Assembly: GCF_000934545.1 (NCBI RefSeq)
Contig: NZ_CP010554.1
Span: 1,116,001-1,180,000 of the forward strand
Direction: 5' to 3'
DNA length: 64,000 bases
Source: Rugosibacter aromaticivorans
GTDB taxonomy: Bacteria; Pseudomonadota; Gammaproteobacteria; Burkholderiales; Rhodocyclaceae
The notes under the pieces: model-generated
What the model saw: the letters and a program-made list of their open reading frames with translations, nothing else
Databases searched by the model: none
Told to the model about the DNA's origin: nothing
Shown here: positions 23,248 through 32,900 of the stretch, piece by piece
Layout: each line of letters begins with the position of its first letter
Numbering within the stretch: the stretch's first letter is position 1
Program-made: the position numbers and the translations under genes

Positions 23248-24354
23248 TCAGTCGCTAAAAAACTCCTTCACCCGCTCCAGCCAGCTCTGGGCTTTGGGGT
23301 TGTTGCGGCCGGCGTCGCCCTGGCTGATTTCCTCGAATTCACGCAGCAGTTCTTTTTGCCGTTCGGTGAGGTTCACGGGGGTCTCAATCACGACATGGCA
23401 GAGCAAGTCGCCCTGGGTGTGCGAGCGCACGCCCTTGACGCCTTTGCCGCGCAGGCGAAAGGCTTTGCCGGTTTGACTGCCGGCGGGAATTTTCAGATGG
23501 GCTGCGCCATCCAGCGTGGGCACTTTGATTTCGCCGCCGAGTGCTGCGGTGGTGAAGCTCACCGGCATTTCACAGTGCAGGTCGTCGTGCTCACGCTGAA
23601 AGACGGCGTGCGGCTTGAGGTGAATCTGCACGTAAAGGTCGCCCGCCGGGCCGCCATTAACGCCAGCTTCGCCTTCGCCGGAGAGCCGGATACGATCGCC
23701 TTCATCAACACCGGCGGGAATTTTGACGGAGAGCGTTTTGTGCTGCTTGATGCGGCCAGCGCCATGGCACGTGGTGCACGGTTCGGGGATATAGCGGCCG
23801 GTGCCGTGGCATTTGGGGCAGGTTTGCTGCACCGAGAAAAAACCTTGTTGCATGCGTACCTGGCCGTGTCCCGCGCAAGTGGGGCAGGTTTTTGGCTGCG
23901 TGCCTTTTTTAGCGCCACTGCCTTCGCACACTTCGCATTCGGCCATGGTGGGAATGCGGATGCGGGTCTCGCTTCCGTGGGCGGCGTCTTCCAGTGAGAT
24001 TTCCAGGTTATAGCGCAGGTCGGCACCACGATAGACGCTGGAACGACTGCCCCCACCCCCACCGAAAATGTCGCCAAAGATGTCCGAAAAGGCATCGCCA
24101 AATCCGCCACCGCCGCTACGGGCTTGCGGGTCAACGCCCGCGTGGCCGTATTGATCGTAAGCCGCGCGTTTTTGTTCGTCGGAAAGAATCTCGTAGGCTT
24201 CCTTGGCTTCCTTGAAGAGTCCTTCCGCTTTGGGATTATCCGGATTGCGGTCCGGGTGGTGTTTCATGGCCAGCTTGCGGTAGGCCTTTTTGATGTCTTC
24301 ATTGGAAGCGTCGCGATTGACGCCAAGAATTTCGTAAAAGTCGCGTTTTGCCAT
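23248..24354 (-). CDS. dnaJ: Chaperone DnaJ
   Basis: The 368-residue co-chaperone has a J domain with the HPD motif ([10 protein letters not shown], near residue 33), a Gly/Phe linker (residues about 76-110), and four zinc motifs: [24 protein letters not shown] and CTTCHGAG. The C-terminal substrate-binding domain follows. It delivers unfolded clients to DnaK and stimulates its ATPase. Length is normal. It is the last gene of the grpE-dnaK-dnaJ series, 90 bases after dnaK, with a hairpin in the gap. Its internal segment at 23410-23437 reappears outside the gene at 21188. Confidence 0.98.
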   Translation of the reverse strand: MAKRDFYEILGVNRDASNEDIKKAYRKLAMKHHPDRNPDNPKAEGLFKEAKEAYEILSDEQKRAAYDQYGHAGVDPQARSGGGGFGDAFSDIFGDIFGGGGGSRSSVYRGADLRYNLEISLEDAAHGSETRIRIPTMAECEVCEGSGAKKGTQPKTCPTCAGHGQVRMQQGFFSVQQTCPKCHGTGRYIPEPCTTCHGAGRIKQHKTLSVKIPAGVDEGDRIRLSGEGEAGVNGGPAGDLYVQIHLKPHAVFQREHDDLHCEMPVSFTTAALGGEIKVPTLDGAAHLKIPAGSQTGKAFRLRGKGVKGVRSHTQGDLLCHVVIETPVNLTERQKELLREFEEISQGDAGRNNPKAQSWLERVKEFFSD

Positions 24355-24386
24355 GATTGTTCAGAGTTGTCAGAGCCAAGCAGAAC

Positions 24387-24416
24387 GGGCCGCAGCCAAA
24401 ATGGCAAGCGGCCCGA
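24387..24416. promoter_or_regulatory. Hairpin in the dnaK-dnaJ gap
   Basis: Arms CGGGCCGC (24387-24394) and GCGGCCCG (24409-24416) pair perfectly, and inner bases GCCA/TGGC extend the fold. There is no U tract in the minus-strand transcript. It may attenuate or process the message so that dnaJ is made at a lower level than dnaK. Confidence 0.55.
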
Positions 24417-24444
24417 GGGGATTATTTAATTTTCTGCCGAGGTT

Positions 24445-26382
24445 TTACTTCTTATCCTTTACTTCGGTGAATTCAGCATCGACCACGTCGCCTTCGTCCG
24501 CCTTGGCTTGGCCAGCGCCTGCATCGGCGGCGCCTCCGGCACCGGCAGCACCAGCTGCCGCCTGGGATTCAGCGTAAACTTTTTCGCCGAGTTTCATTGA
24601 TGCATCGGTCAGGGCTTTCGTCTTGGCTTCGATGGCTGCTTTGTCGGTGCCTTGCAGCGCGGTTTCGGCCTCACTTATGGCGGCTTCAATCGCAGCTTTT
24701 TCTTCCGCACTCAGTTTGTCGCCATGCTCGGCGAGAGACTTCTTGATGGAATGCACCATGGCATCGCACTGATTACGGGCGTCGACCATTTCGCGGGCCT
24801 TGTGGTCTTCTTCGGCGTGGGCTTCTGCGTCTTTTACCATGCGCTGAATTTCTTCTTCAGACAAGCCCGAGTTCGCCTTGATGGTGATCTTGTTTTCCTT
24901 GCCAGTACCTTTGTCCTTGGCCGATACATGCAAAATGCCGTTGGCGTCGATGTCAAAAGTGACTTCGATCTGCGGCATGCCGCGCGGTGCGGGCGGGATG
25001 TCGGACAGGTTGAACTGGCCGAGGCTCTTGTTACCTGCAGACATTTCACGTTCACCTTGCAGCACATGGATGGTCACGGCATTCTGGTTGTCGTCAGCGG
25101 TCGAAAATATCTGGCTGGCCTTGGTTGGGATGGTGGTGTTTTTGGTGATGAGCTTGGTCATCACGCCGCCCATGGTTTCAATGCCGAGCGAGAGCGGAGT
25201 CACGTCGAGCAGCAGCACGTCTTTGACTTCGCCTTGCAGCACTCCCCCTTGAATGGCAGCGCCAACGGCCACGGCTTCATCGGGGTTCACGTCACGGCGC
25301 GGCTCTTTGCCGAAGAATTCCTTGACCTTGTCCTGCACCTTGGGCATGCGCGTCATGCCGCCGACGAGAATGACGTCGGTGATATCACTCATGCTGACGC
25401 CAGCGTCTTTGACGGCAAGGCGGCAGGGGGCGATGCTGCGTTCGATCAGGTCTTCGACCAGCGATTCAAATTTTGCGCGGGTGATTTTCAGTGCCAGATG
25501 TTTCGGCCCCGAAGCGTCTGCCGTGATGTAAGGCAGGTTGATTTCAGTCTGCTGGCTGGAGGAAAGCTCGATCTTGGCTTTTTCGGCGGCATCTTTCAGA
25601 CGCTGCAGTGCGAGCACGTCGTTCTTCAAATCGACGCCTTGTTCTTTCTTGAATTCGGTGACCACGTAATCAATCAGGCGCTGGTCGAAATCTTCACCGC
25701 CGAGGAAGGTGTCGCCATTGGTGGAGAGCACTTCAAACTGGTGCTCGCCATCGAGTGCGGCAATTTCGATGATGGAGATGTCGAAGGTACCGCCGCCCAG
25801 GTCATACACGGCAATCTTGCGGTCGCCTTCCTGCTTGTCCATGCCGAAGGCCAGCGCAGCAGCAGTCGGTTCGTTGATGATGCGTTTAACGTCCAGGCCA
25901 GCGATGCGGCCGGCATCTTTCGTGGCCTGGCGCTGGCTGTCGTTGAAATAAGCGGGCACGGTGATGACGGCTTCGGTGACTTCTTCGCCGAGATAATCTT
26001 CAGCGGTTTTCTTCATCTTGCGCAACACTTCGGCGGATACCTGTTGCGGTGCCATTTTGTTGCCACGCACTTCTACCCAGGCGTCGCCATTGTCGGCCTT
26101 GACAATCTTGAAGGGCATCATGTCGATATCTTTTTGTACTTCTTTCTCTTCGAAACGGCGTCCGATCAATCGTTTGACGGCGTACAGCGTGTTCTTGGCG
26201 TTGGTTACCGCCTGGCGTTTGGCAGCGGCACCGCAGAGAATTTCGCCGTCATCGGCATAGGCCACGATGGACGGGGTGGTGCGCGCACCCTCGGCGTTTT
26301 CGATGACTTTAGGCTTGCCGCCTTCCATGATCGCGACGCAAGAGTTGGTAGTGCCAAGGTCGATACCGATAATTTTTCCCAT
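24445..26382 (-). CDS. dnaK: Chaperone DnaK (Hsp70)
   Basis: The 645-residue chaperone begins [20 protein letters not shown] with the first phosphate loop. It has the [13 protein letters not shown] second loop, [14 protein letters not shown], and the substrate-binding domain starting after [14 protein letters not shown]. The lid ends in an Ala/Gly-rich tail and [11 protein letters not shown]. It binds unfolded proteins in an ATP cycle driven by DnaJ and GrpE. It is 113 bases downstream of grpE and has its own sigma-32-like promoter at 26436. Confidence 0.99.
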   Translation of the reverse strand: MGKIIGIDLGTTNSCVAIMEGGKPKVIENAEGARTTPSIVAYADDGEILCGAAAKRQAVTNAKNTLYAVKRLIGRRFEEKEVQKDIDMMPFKIVKADNGDAWVEVRGNKMAPQQVSAEVLRKMKKTAEDYLGEEVTEAVITVPAYFNDSQRQATKDAGRIAGLDVKRIINEPTAAALAFGMDKQEGDRKIAVYDLGGGTFDISIIEIAALDGEHQFEVLSTNGDTFLGGEDFDQRLIDYVVTEFKKEQGVDLKNDVLALQRLKDAAEKAKIELSSSQQTEINLPYITADASGPKHLALKITRAKFESLVEDLIERSIAPCRLAVKDAGVSMSDITDVILVGGMTRMPKVQDKVKEFFGKEPRRDVNPDEAVAVGAAIQGGVLQGEVKDVLLLDVTPLSLGIETMGGVMTKLITKNTTIPTKASQIFSTADDNQNAVTIHVLQGEREMSAGNKSLGQFNLSDIPPAPRGMPQIEVTFDIDANGILHVSAKDKGTGKENKITIKANSGLSEEEIQRMVKDAEAHAEEDHKAREMVDARNQCDAMVHSIKKSLAEHGDKLSAEEKAAIEAAISEAETALQGTDKAAIEAKTKALTDASMKLGEKVYAESQAAAGAAGAGGAADAGAGQAKADEGDVVDAEFTEVKDKK

Positions 26383-26435
26383 GATTTTTCCTTTATTAAA
26401 AATGTGAAAGCTTAAAAAATTGCTCTTGTTTTGTT

Positions 26436-26461
26436 ATGGGGATGTCAGGCTTGAATTCAAG
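26436..26461 (-). promoter_or_regulatory. Sigma-32 heat-shock promoter of dnaK
   Basis: On the minus strand CTTGAA (26461-26456) and CCCCAT (26441-26436) are separated by 14 bases, matching the sigma-32 consensus. The -35 box is embedded in the palindrome GCTTGAATTCAAGC. The start codon is about 54 bases downstream. Confidence 0.85.
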
Positions 26462-26495
26462 CCGCTGCATGATTGTTTTGAGCTATTTCACTGAG

Positions 26496-27107
26496 TTATT
26501 TGGCTTTGGAAACGATGACCAGTGCCGGACGAATTACGCGATCATGCAGGGTGTAGCCTTTTTGCAAGACGGAGAGCACCTGATTGGGCTCGCCTTCGGC
26601 CTCGGTTTGGCTGATGGCCTGGTGTTTATGTGGGTCAAATTTTTCGCCGAGTGGCGAAATTTCAACCAGATGGGATTTTTCAAACGCAGCGGAGAGTTGC
26701 TTTAACGTGAGCTCAACCCCGGCCTTGAGGTTTTCTGCATTTTGGTTTTCATTGGCCAGCGCCGCTTCCAGGCTGTCTTTGACGGCGAGCAATTCGGTGG
26801 CGAATTTTTCCACAGCAAACTTGCCGGCGCGGGCAACGTCTTCCAGCGCGCGGCGGCGTACATTTTCGGTTTCCGCCTTGGCGCGCAGCCATGCGTCATG
26901 GTGTTCGGCGGACGTGAGCTCAGCCTGACGCAGTAGTTCTTCCAGGCTGGGCATAGTGTCTATTGAGGATGTTTCGGTGTTGTGCGCTTCATCGTGAAAA
27001 GTTCCCGAAGGGACGCAACGCGCTGGTGCTGGTGATACGGCGCTTGCATCGATTTTCTCGAGAGGCTCGTTTGAGTTGTTCGTTTGTGAGTTTGGCGTGT
27101 CTTGCAT
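26496..27107 (-). CDS. grpE: Nucleotide exchange factor GrpE
   Basis: I set the start at ATG 27107 ([11 protein letters not shown]) because a ribosome site (GGAGAC) precedes it; the longer open frame has no homology. The 203-residue product has a disordered N-terminus, a long coiled coil (about residues 55-120, [20 protein letters not shown]) and the C-terminal beta domain with [18 protein letters not shown] and [16 protein letters not shown]. It releases ADP from DnaK. Residues 23-29 (AVSPAPA) are encoded by a dispersed-repeat copy in the variable N-terminal tail. A sigma-32-like promoter lies 30 bases upstream. Confidence 0.96.
   Translation of the reverse strand: MQDTPNSQTNNSNEPLEKIDASAVSPAPARCVPSGTFHDEAHNTETSSIDTMPSLEELLRQAELTSAEHHDAWLRAKAETENVRRRALEDVARAGKFAVEKFATELLAVKDSLEAALANENQNAENLKAGVELTLKQLSAAFEKSHLVEISPLGEKFDPHKHQAISQTEAEGEPNQVLSVLQKGYTLHDRVIRPALVIVSKAK
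27025..27041 (-). repeat. Dispersed repeat copy inside grpE N-terminal tail
   Basis: The plus strand reads GGTGCTGGTGATACGGC, one mismatch to the core's 17 bases and lacking the T-run side. Upstream, CCCGAAGGGACGCAACGCGC matches the flank of the copy at 30998. Confidence 0.75.
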
Positions 27108-27136
27108 GAAGGGTCTCCTGACTAAACTTTGGCTAC

Positions 27137-27162
27137 GTGGGGCTGAATAATGATGTTTCAAG
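27137..27162 (-). promoter_or_regulatory. Sigma-32 heat-shock promoter of grpE
   Basis: On the minus strand CTTGAA (27162-27157) is followed after 14 bases by CCCCAC (27142-27137), close to the sigma-32 consensus and with the same spacing as the dnaK promoter. Confidence 0.85.
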
Positions 27163-27320
27163 CCCCATCCGCACTTTCTCATGCGGGGAAAGCAGCCTAT
27201 TTTAGCGGGTTGGTCAGGGCTTTCATACGGTCCGACCCGTTTTTTGAGTAAAGTGCATTCAATTGAGGCTTTGATTCTGCTAAAGTCAAAAAAACATTTG
27301 TAAAAAATGAGGAGAGAGGC

Positions 27321-28748
27321 ATGAATGATCGTCACGATAGGAATACAGCATTCCGCACTTCAGGCGCACCGCCACAAGCAAAATCATCCGCAGGTCTGTC
27401 GGTGCAAGATATTGCCGCACGCATTGTTGATGTGCCGGGTGAGACCTTCAAGGTGCATCGCTCGGTCTATACCGATCCGGAACTGTTTGAACTGGAACTC
27501 AAACATGTGTGGGAGGCGACATGGATCTATATCGGCCATGAGAGCCAGATACCCAACCCGAATGATTTTGTGACGACGGTGATTGGGCGCCAGCCGGTCA
27601 TTATCAGCCGTGGCGCAGATGGCCAATTGCGTGGTTTTATCAATGCGTGCTCGCATCGCGGTGCCATGGTGTGCCGCAAAGACAAGGGCAGCGCCAAAGG
27701 CTGGGTTTGCTCTTATCACGGCTGGGTTTACAACAACCAGGGTGAGTTACTGAACGTGAAAGATGAAGCCTCAGGAGCTTATCCTGACCACTGGCAAAAG
27801 CAGGATCACAGCTTAACGCCTGTGCCGCATGTGGCCAGTTATCACGGCTTTATTTTTGCGAGTCTTAACCCGGATGTGCCGGACATCAAAACCCACCTGG
27901 CCGGTGCTGCGCCGTTTCTGGAACTTTTTGCGAATCAGTCAGCGGAAGGCCTTGAAGTGCTCCGCGGTCATTCGGTGTATACCCACCGCGGCAACTGGAA
28001 AATGCAGGCAGAAAACGGGGTGGATGGCTATCACGTGGATATTGTCCATGCGTCTTATTTCCGCTTGGCAAAGTTGCGTGCTCAGCAGGCTGCTGCGGCC
28101 AGTGGCGAAGACAAGGTCAAGGCGATTCAGGTGAGCCTGGGTGACATCGGCAATGGCAATTACGATCTGGGTAATGGCCATGTCATGATCTGGATTGATG
28201 TCCCTAATTTTCGCGATCGTGCACTGGGGATGGATTACGATGCCCTGGAAGAGCGTGTCGGGCCACTGCAGGCCACCTGGATGGCCAAACGCCTGCGCCA
28301 GGTGCTGATCTATCCCAATGTAATTTTGTTCGATGGTATTTCCACCCAGCTGCGCTCCTGGCGGCCGATTGCGACTGACCAGACAGAAGTGCATGCCTAC
28401 TGTGTTGCCCCGAAGGGTGAATCGGCCAAGGCGCGCGAGCGGCGCGTGCGGCAATATGAAGATTTTTATGGTGCCAGCGGCATTGCGACACCGGATGATT
28501 TGACTGAATTCGATGCGTGTCAAAATGGCTATGCCGCAGTGCGCAGTGCGCCATGGCAGGATTTTGATCGGGGCATGAAGCGGCGCGTCATGGGGGCGGA
28601 TGCTCTGGCGCAAGAACTCGGGTTTGCGCCGGATGTCAGTGCCCCGAATGTGGCGGATGAGACGCTGTATCACGGCGAATATCGCCAGTGGTTGAAGTTG
28701 CTCAGTGAAGGGATGCGTCGCGAGGAGGGTGTTGCAAATGCAGGTTGA
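27321..28748 (+). CDS. Aromatic ring-hydroxylating dioxygenase, large (alpha) subunit
   Basis: This 475-residue Rieske oxygenase subunit has the [2Fe-2S] motif CSHRGAMV followed by CSYHGWVY (near residues 110-135). The mononuclear iron site is [15 protein letters not shown] near 230. Overall it resembles benzoate/anthranilate-type (BenA-like) oxygenases, which add O2 to an aromatic carboxylate to give a cis-diol. The exact substrate is not deducible. The start at ATG 27321 has GGAGAGAGG upstream. The beta subunit overlaps its end by 11 bases. No reductase, ferredoxin or diol dehydrogenase is in the window. It is divergent from grpE. Confidence 0.88.
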   Translation: MNDRHDRNTAFRTSGAPPQAKSSAGLSVQDIAARIVDVPGETFKVHRSVYTDPELFELELKHVWEATWIYIGHESQIPNPNDFVTTVIGRQPVIISRGADGQLRGFINACSHRGAMVCRKDKGSAKGWVCSYHGWVYNNQGELLNVKDEASGAYPDHWQKQDHSLTPVPHVASYHGFIFASLNPDVPDIKTHLAGAAPFLELFANQSAEGLEVLRGHSVYTHRGNWKMQAENGVDGYHVDIVHASYFRLAKLRAQQAAAASGEDKVKAIQVSLGDIGNGNYDLGNGHVMIWIDVPNFRDRALGMDYDALEERVGPLQATWMAKRLRQVLIYPNVILFDGISTQLRSWRPIATDQTEVHAYCVAPKGESAKARERRVRQYEDFYGASGIATPDDLTEFDACQNGYAAVRSAPWQDFDRGMKRRVMGADALAQELGFAPDVSAPNVADETLYHGEYRQWLKLLSEGMRREEGVANAG

Positions 28749-29250
28749 ACGGGTTGAACGTAGTTTGAGTGAAGCAATCAACGAGTTATTGCTGGAGGAG
28801 GCGGATTGTCTGGATGAGCGGCGCTGGCAGGATTGGCTGGCCCTGTATGAAGAAGATGCCGTCTATTGGGCGCCTTCATGGGATGATGATCACGTGCTGA
28901 TTGATGATCCGCAGAGTGAAATCTCGCTGATTTATTGTGGCCATCGCGACCGCATGGCAGATCGTGTGTGGCGTATCGAATCAGGTTTATCGTCATCCCT
29001 GCTGCGTCTGCCACGGACGCGCCATTTGGTGACGAACGTGCGGGTACGCTCTGTTGCTGCGACCGAGGTGATTGTCACCGCGAATTTCCAGGTCAACACC
29101 TACAAGCACGAGGAAAAGCGCACGGATATGTTTTTTGGCCATTACCGTTACCGCTTGGCGCGCAAGGGCGAGGCGTTGAGCATCCGTGAAAAATATATCG
29201 TCGTGTGCAACGACGTGATTCCACGGCAAATGGATATTTTTAACGTTTGA
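28738..29250 (+). CDS. Aromatic ring-hydroxylating dioxygenase, small (beta) subunit
   Basis: ATG 28738 lies inside the last codons of the alpha gene, with GGAGG upstream. The 170-residue product has the NTF2-like beta-subunit fold. Markers are INELLLEEADCLDERRWQDW, YEEDAVYWAP, the RLPRTRHLVTNV block and FFGHYRYRLAR. The beta subunit is structural in alpha3beta3 oxygenases and can influence substrate choice. Translational overlap ensures equal production with alpha. The transcript probably ends in the 65-base convergent gap before rlmJ, where a weak GAGGG/CCCTC hairpin is present. Confidence 0.88.
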   Translation: MQVERVERSLSEAINELLLEEADCLDERRWQDWLALYEEDAVYWAPSWDDDHVLIDDPQSEISLIYCGHRDRMADRVWRIESGLSSSLLRLPRTRHLVTNVRVRSVAATEVIVTANFQVNTYKHEEKRTDMFFGHYRYRLARKGEALSIREKYIVVCNDVIPRQMDIFNV

Positions 29251-29315
29251 GGGCGCCTGGCAAGTACCCTCGTGGTGTGCTTGCCTACTCGCGAACTTTT
29301 ACGGCATTAAGCCAT

Positions 29316-30185
29316 TCATGCGTCGCCAGGCTTTAAGGCTTTTTGCTCAATTTCATCCACCTTCCAAGAAGCGTGGCTATCTAAGCCCAGAGTTTGCGCC
29401 AGATAGGGCAGCGTGGCTTTGAGCTCTGCTGCGAGCGTCCATGGCGGATTGATGATGAACATGCCGCTACCGTGCATGCCCCGCCCCTGTGTGGATGTGG
29501 CGCATACGCTCAATGTGGCGTGCACCCAGTGCGTGGCACCCGATTTTTTGAGTTTATCGGGTAGTTGATTCGCTTCAATCAGTGGCATCAGCGGGTGCCA
29601 CACCAGCAGGGTGCCGGTGGCAAAGCGTTTTAATCCATCCTTGGTCGCGGCGACTACTTTCAGATAATCGCTCTTGATTTCATAGGAGGGATCAATCAGC
29701 ACCAGAGCGCGCCGCGAAGGCGGGGGCAGGCTGGCCTTGAGCACCTCAAACCCATCGGCCTGTGCAACCATTACCCGGCGGCCCGCTTCTTTGTATTGTC
29801 GGCGCAGCAAGGCAAAATCGGTCGGGTGCAGCTCACAAAACCGCAGCCGGTCAATGGGCCGCGCAAGGTGATCAATCAGCCAGGGCGAGCCGGGGTAGCG
29901 GCGCAACTGGCCACTTTGATTGAGTGCCTTGATGCTTGTCATGAATTGCGCCAGCGGCGCGGGTAAATCGGTGCGCGGCCATAACCGGCCAATGCCGTTG
30001 ATAAATTCACCCGTGCGCTTGGCCTGCTCGCTATCCAGCACGTAAAGCCCTGCACCGGCATGCGTGTCGATCACCGTGTAGGGCTTGTCTTTACTGTTCA
30101 TGTGCTGCATGCACAGCATGAGTACCAGATGTTTTAAAACATCGGCGTGACTGCCGGCGTGATAGGCGTGGCGATAACTGAGCAT
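29316..30185 (-). CDS. rlmJ: 23S rRNA (adenine-2030 N6)-methyltransferase
   Basis: Family homology starts at MLSYRHAYHAGSHADVLKH, so I use ATG 30185, giving 289 residues. Seen are the SAM site TVIDTHAGAGLY near residue 47, the acidic RFCELHPTDF segment, and the catalytic LVLIDPSYE (DPPY-like motif IV, near 164) and GMFIINPPW near 245. RlmJ methylates A2030 of 23S rRNA during assembly. It is divergent from a pseudouridine synthase gene with only 24 bases between starts, so the two rRNA-modification genes share a promoter region. Confidence 0.93.
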   Translation of the reverse strand: MLSYRHAYHAGSHADVLKHLVLMLCMQHMNSKDKPYTVIDTHAGAGLYVLDSEQAKRTGEFINGIGRLWPRTDLPAPLAQFMTSIKALNQSGQLRRYPGSPWLIDHLARPIDRLRFCELHPTDFALLRRQYKEAGRRVMVAQADGFEVLKASLPPPSRRALVLIDPSYEIKSDYLKVVAATKDGLKRFATGTLLVWHPLMPLIEANQLPDKLKKSGATHWVHATLSVCATSTQGRGMHGSGMFIINPPWTLAAELKATLPYLAQTLGLDSHASWKVDEIEQKALKPGDA

Positions 30186-30209
30186 GGCGGCAGGATAGAA
30201 TGAGCAACC

Positions 30210-30944
30210 ATGAATGATACGCAAGGTAGCCGCATTTCCAAACTAATGGCCGAGCGCAGCTTGTGTTCGCGGCGCGAGGCGGACGCTTACATTGAGCGTG
30301 GGCTGGTGTTTGTGAATGGCGAGCGGATAACGCAACTTGGCACGCGCGCCATGCCGGACGCAGTAATTACCCTTGCGGCAGAAGCGCGCGCCACGCAAGC
30401 GCGACAGGTCACGATTCTGCTGCACAAGCCGATGAGTTATGTTTCAGGGCAGGCCGAAGACGGCCATCAGCCGGCTTCCTCGCTGATTTCAGCCAAGACG
30501 CAGGCGGCGGGCAGCACGCAGCGCTTTCAGCTAGCGCACATGAAAGGCCTCGCTCCGGCGGGCCGGCTGGATATTGATTCCACCGGGTTGCTGGTGCTCA
30601 CGCAGGATGGCCGTGTGGCGCGCCAACTCATTGGCGATGATTCCACCGTGGAAAAAGAATATCTGGTGCGTGTGGAAGGTCCGCTCGATAGCCATGATCT
30701 GGCACTGCTCAATCACGGCCTGGAACTGGACGGTAAACAATTGCGCCCGGCACAGGTGCGCTGGGCCAATGAGGATCAACTGTGTTTTGTTCTCAAAGAA
30801 GGCCGCAAGCGACAGATTCGCCGCATGTGCGAGCTGGTGGGGCTGCGTGTCACCGGCTTAAAACGTGTGCGTATCGGCCGTGTGCGTCTGGGCGATTTGT
30901 CGCTGGGGCAGTGGCGCTTTTTGCGCGAGAATGAACGTTTTTAA
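30210..30944 (+). CDS. rluF: 23S rRNA pseudouridine synthase, RluF-like
   Basis: The 244-residue protein has an N-terminal S4 RNA-binding domain ([20 protein letters not shown], residues 9-28) and a RsuA/RluB-class catalytic domain. The active-site aspartate is in [19 protein letters not shown] near residue 118, with [16 protein letters not shown] near 200. RluF converts U2604 (and U2605) of 23S rRNA to pseudouridine. The choice of RluF over RluB/RluE rests on overall resemblance and is moderate. It shares a tiny divergent promoter region with rlmJ. A dispersed repeat lies 54 bases after the stop. Confidence 0.82.
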   Translation: MNDTQGSRISKLMAERSLCSRREADAYIERGLVFVNGERITQLGTRAMPDAVITLAAEARATQARQVTILLHKPMSYVSGQAEDGHQPASSLISAKTQAAGSTQRFQLAHMKGLAPAGRLDIDSTGLLVLTQDGRVARQLIGDDSTVEKEYLVRVEGPLDSHDLALLNHGLELDGKQLRPAQVRWANEDQLCFVLKEGRKRQIRRMCELVGLRVTGLKRVRIGRVRLGDLSLGQWRFLRENERF

Positions 30945-30997
30945 GAAAAGCTCCTGAAGGCGACCCGAAGGTAGTGCAGAGCAAGCAACGCGCTGGC

Positions 30998-31022
30998 GCC
31001 GTATCACCAGCGCCGACTTTTT
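30998..31022 (+). repeat. Dispersed repeat copy, intergenic, consensus-like with stem
   Basis: Exact core GCCGTATCACCAGCGCCGAC plus TTTTT. Together with the preceding GCGCTGG (30990-30996) its CCAGCGC forms a 7-base stem. Upstream, CCCGAAGGTAGTGCAGAGC resembles the mod linker units and the grpE copy flank. It lies between converging genes. Confidence 0.92.
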
Positions 31023-31058
31023 GCTGTAACAACTGTAATCCATAGTCCTAAAAGTAGA

Positions 31059-31379
31059 TTAGCCAGGTGTTGCCAACTTGAGGCCGATGATGCCGAGCAT
31101 GATCAAACCAAGGCTTCCCAGCCTGCCCATGTTCGCGGATTCGTCAAAAAGAAAGATGCCAAAGATGGCTGTGCCCAGTGCGCCGACACCAACCCATACA
31201 GCATAGGCCGTGCCGACAGGCAGAGTCTTCATTGCCAGACCCAGAAGGCCAATGCTTGCAATCATGGCAGCGAGCGTGCCAATGCTTGGCCACAGGCGGG
31301 TAAAGCCCTCTGTGTATTTCAGGCCGATGGCCCAGGCTACCTCGAACAGACCCGCTAAAAAAAGCCCAAACCAAGCCAT
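31059..31379 (-). CDS. sugE: Small multidrug resistance family exporter, SugE/Gdx type
   Basis: ATG 31379 follows a GAGG ribosome site; a GTG two codons upstream is the alternative. The 106-residue protein has four membrane helices, the conserved essential glutamate ([18 protein letters not shown], near residue 13) and the [24 protein letters not shown] signature. The [16 protein letters not shown] pattern favours the SugE/Gdx branch, now known to export guanidinium, over EmrE multidrug pumps. No guanidine riboswitch was recognised in the 160 bases upstream. It is monocistronic. Confidence 0.88.
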   Translation of the reverse strand: MAWFGLFLAGLFEVAWAIGLKYTEGFTRLWPSIGTLAAMIASIGLLGLAMKTLPVGTAYAVWVGVGALGTAIFGIFLFDESANMGRLGSLGLIMLGIIGLKLATPG

Positions 31380-31548
31380 GTTCACCTCGGCAAGAAAAAA
31401 TTTCTGCTGCGACTGCCAATCGATTTTAGCGCACTATGGGCGCAAGCGAGTTTTCGGTCATTTCACCGTTAAAGCGCACCGACCGCCGTGAAGTACAGCG
31501 GAATAATTTTTCGATGTGGCGCTTTATTGAACGATCTATTGCCCATGG

Positions 31549-32439
31549 TCAAGACAGATGCCCCATCTTGCCGCTTTGGTAATCCGCCATTGCCTGATGA
31601 ATTTCCTCGCGCGTGTTCATGACAAATGGCCCGCTGCCCATGATGGGTTCGTTAATCGGCTCGCCACAGAGCAGGAGTACGGTCGCGTTCTTTGCGCTGT
31701 CAATGCAAATAGTTTCCCCGGCGCGGTCAAACAAGCCAACTTCCGCCACTGCGATCGCTTCGGAGCCATTCACCTGCACAGTGCCTTTGAGTACCACCAG
31801 CGCCGTTGTGTAACCATCGGGCACGGCAAGGTTGATCGGCTGATCGCACGTCAGGCGTAAATCCCAAACATGGATGGGCGTGCAGGTTTTGGCTGGCCCC
31901 TGCGCACCGGCGAATTCGCCGGCAATAACGCGCACGATTCCCTGGTCATCCGGCAGGTTCACCGCAGGAATCTGGCTGTTCAAAATGTTCTGGTAGCGCG
32001 GTGGTGCCCTTTTGTCCTTGGCGGGCAGATTCACCCACAGCTGCACCATCTCGAACAGCCCGCCACGCTGCGCGAAATTACGCCCGTGAAACTCTTCATG
32101 TACAAGGCCGGATGCCGCAGTCATCCATTGCACGTCGCCGGGACCGATGCTGCCACCGCCACCTGAGGAGTCGCGATGTTCGACTTCACCGGCGTAGACA
32201 ATGGTCACCGTCTCGAACCCGCGATGCGGATGCTCGCCCACGCCGAGGCGCTCTTGCGTTGGCGGGAACTCCATCGGCCCGGCGTAATCGAGCAGCAAGA
32301 ACGGGCTAAGCACCGGCCCAAGATTCGGGTAGGCAAACAGCGTACGCACGGGAAACCCGTTGCCAACCCAATGACTCCCTGCGCTACGCTGGATACAACG
32401 CAGCTTCTTCACGGTTTTCTCTTTGTTGATGGTTGACAT
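31549..32439 (-). CDS. Pirin family protein
   Basis: The 296-residue bicupin has the pirin metal site: EHPHRGFETVTIVYAGEVEH (near residues 69-88) with two histidines and a glutamate, then VQWMTAASGLVHEE. Bacterial pirins are iron proteins; some have quercetin dioxygenase activity and others bind metabolic enzymes, so a specific role is not given. The C-terminal cupin contains VVLKGTVQVNG. It is followed upstream (5' side) by a decayed membrane-protein gene on the same strand, ending within six bases of this start. Confidence 0.9.
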   Translation of the reverse strand: MSTINKEKTVKKLRCIQRSAGSHWVGNGFPVRTLFAYPNLGPVLSPFLLLDYAGPMEFPPTQERLGVGEHPHRGFETVTIVYAGEVEHRDSSGGGGSIGPGDVQWMTAASGLVHEEFHGRNFAQRGGLFEMVQLWVNLPAKDKRAPPRYQNILNSQIPAVNLPDDQGIVRVIAGEFAGAQGPAKTCTPIHVWDLRLTCDQPINLAVPDGYTTALVVLKGTVQVNGSEAIAVAEVGLFDRAGETICIDSAKNATVLLLCGEPINEPIMGSGPFVMNTREEIHQAMADYQSGKMGHLS

Positions 32440-32444
32440 GAGTT

Positions 32445-32777
32445 TTACTCCTGATGAGGTTTGATGTATTTGCGGCGATACATTGATGGATCCCGTTCAA
32501 CCATTGCGTGCTCAATACGACGGTCAGGCCAGAACAGCAAGTGCAGGTTGGCCCGCAAAACCCCGCCGCTCACCTGCCGCGCGACATGCAGCAGGTGGTG
32601 AGGGTTGTTCCAGTAAATGCCAATGTAGACAAAGCTCAGAAACTCAAGAATACCGGCAGCAGTGACTGGAGCTGCATCAGGCTGTCACCCATGCGGCGCC
32701 TTCAGTTCCAGAACCATGATGGTGATAATGATGGCCAATACTCCATCGCTGAATGCTTCCACTCGTGTCTTACTCAT
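32445..32777 (-). pseudogene. Decayed TMEM175/DUF1211-family membrane protein
   Basis: From ATG 32777, with a GGGGAG ribosome site, the minus strand reads MSKTRVEAFSDGVLAIIITI, then MVLELKAPHG and a stop. This is the characteristic FSDG start of bacterial TMEM175-like channels. Later pieces in other frames, SFVYIGIYWNN and VSGGVLRANLHLLFW, match the following helices. The tail (DRRIEHAMVERDPS) is unrelated. At least two frame disruptions and loss of the C-terminal half show the gene is dead. Relatives form potassium-selective channels, according to family knowledge. Confidence 0.8.
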
Positions 32778-32900
32778 ACACTGCTCCCCTGTGCATCAAC
32801 GTGTTAACAGCCCAGCCTACAAGACAAATCATTCATGCCGTGGCGCGTGGACAAGCGAGTACAAGCGTGTGCAACGTCGACCCGCAACGAAGCGTGAGCG

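Noticed and set aside
24652..26415. A 587-codon plus-strand open frame opposite dnaK
   Set aside because: Long antisense frames opposite dnaK are a well-known artefact of its codon use. The dnaK frame is certain.
31380..31548. Possible guanidine riboswitch upstream of the SugE/Gdx gene
   Set aside because: I looked for the guanidine-I, -II and -III conserved loops (such as ACGR loops) and did not find them in the right arrangement.
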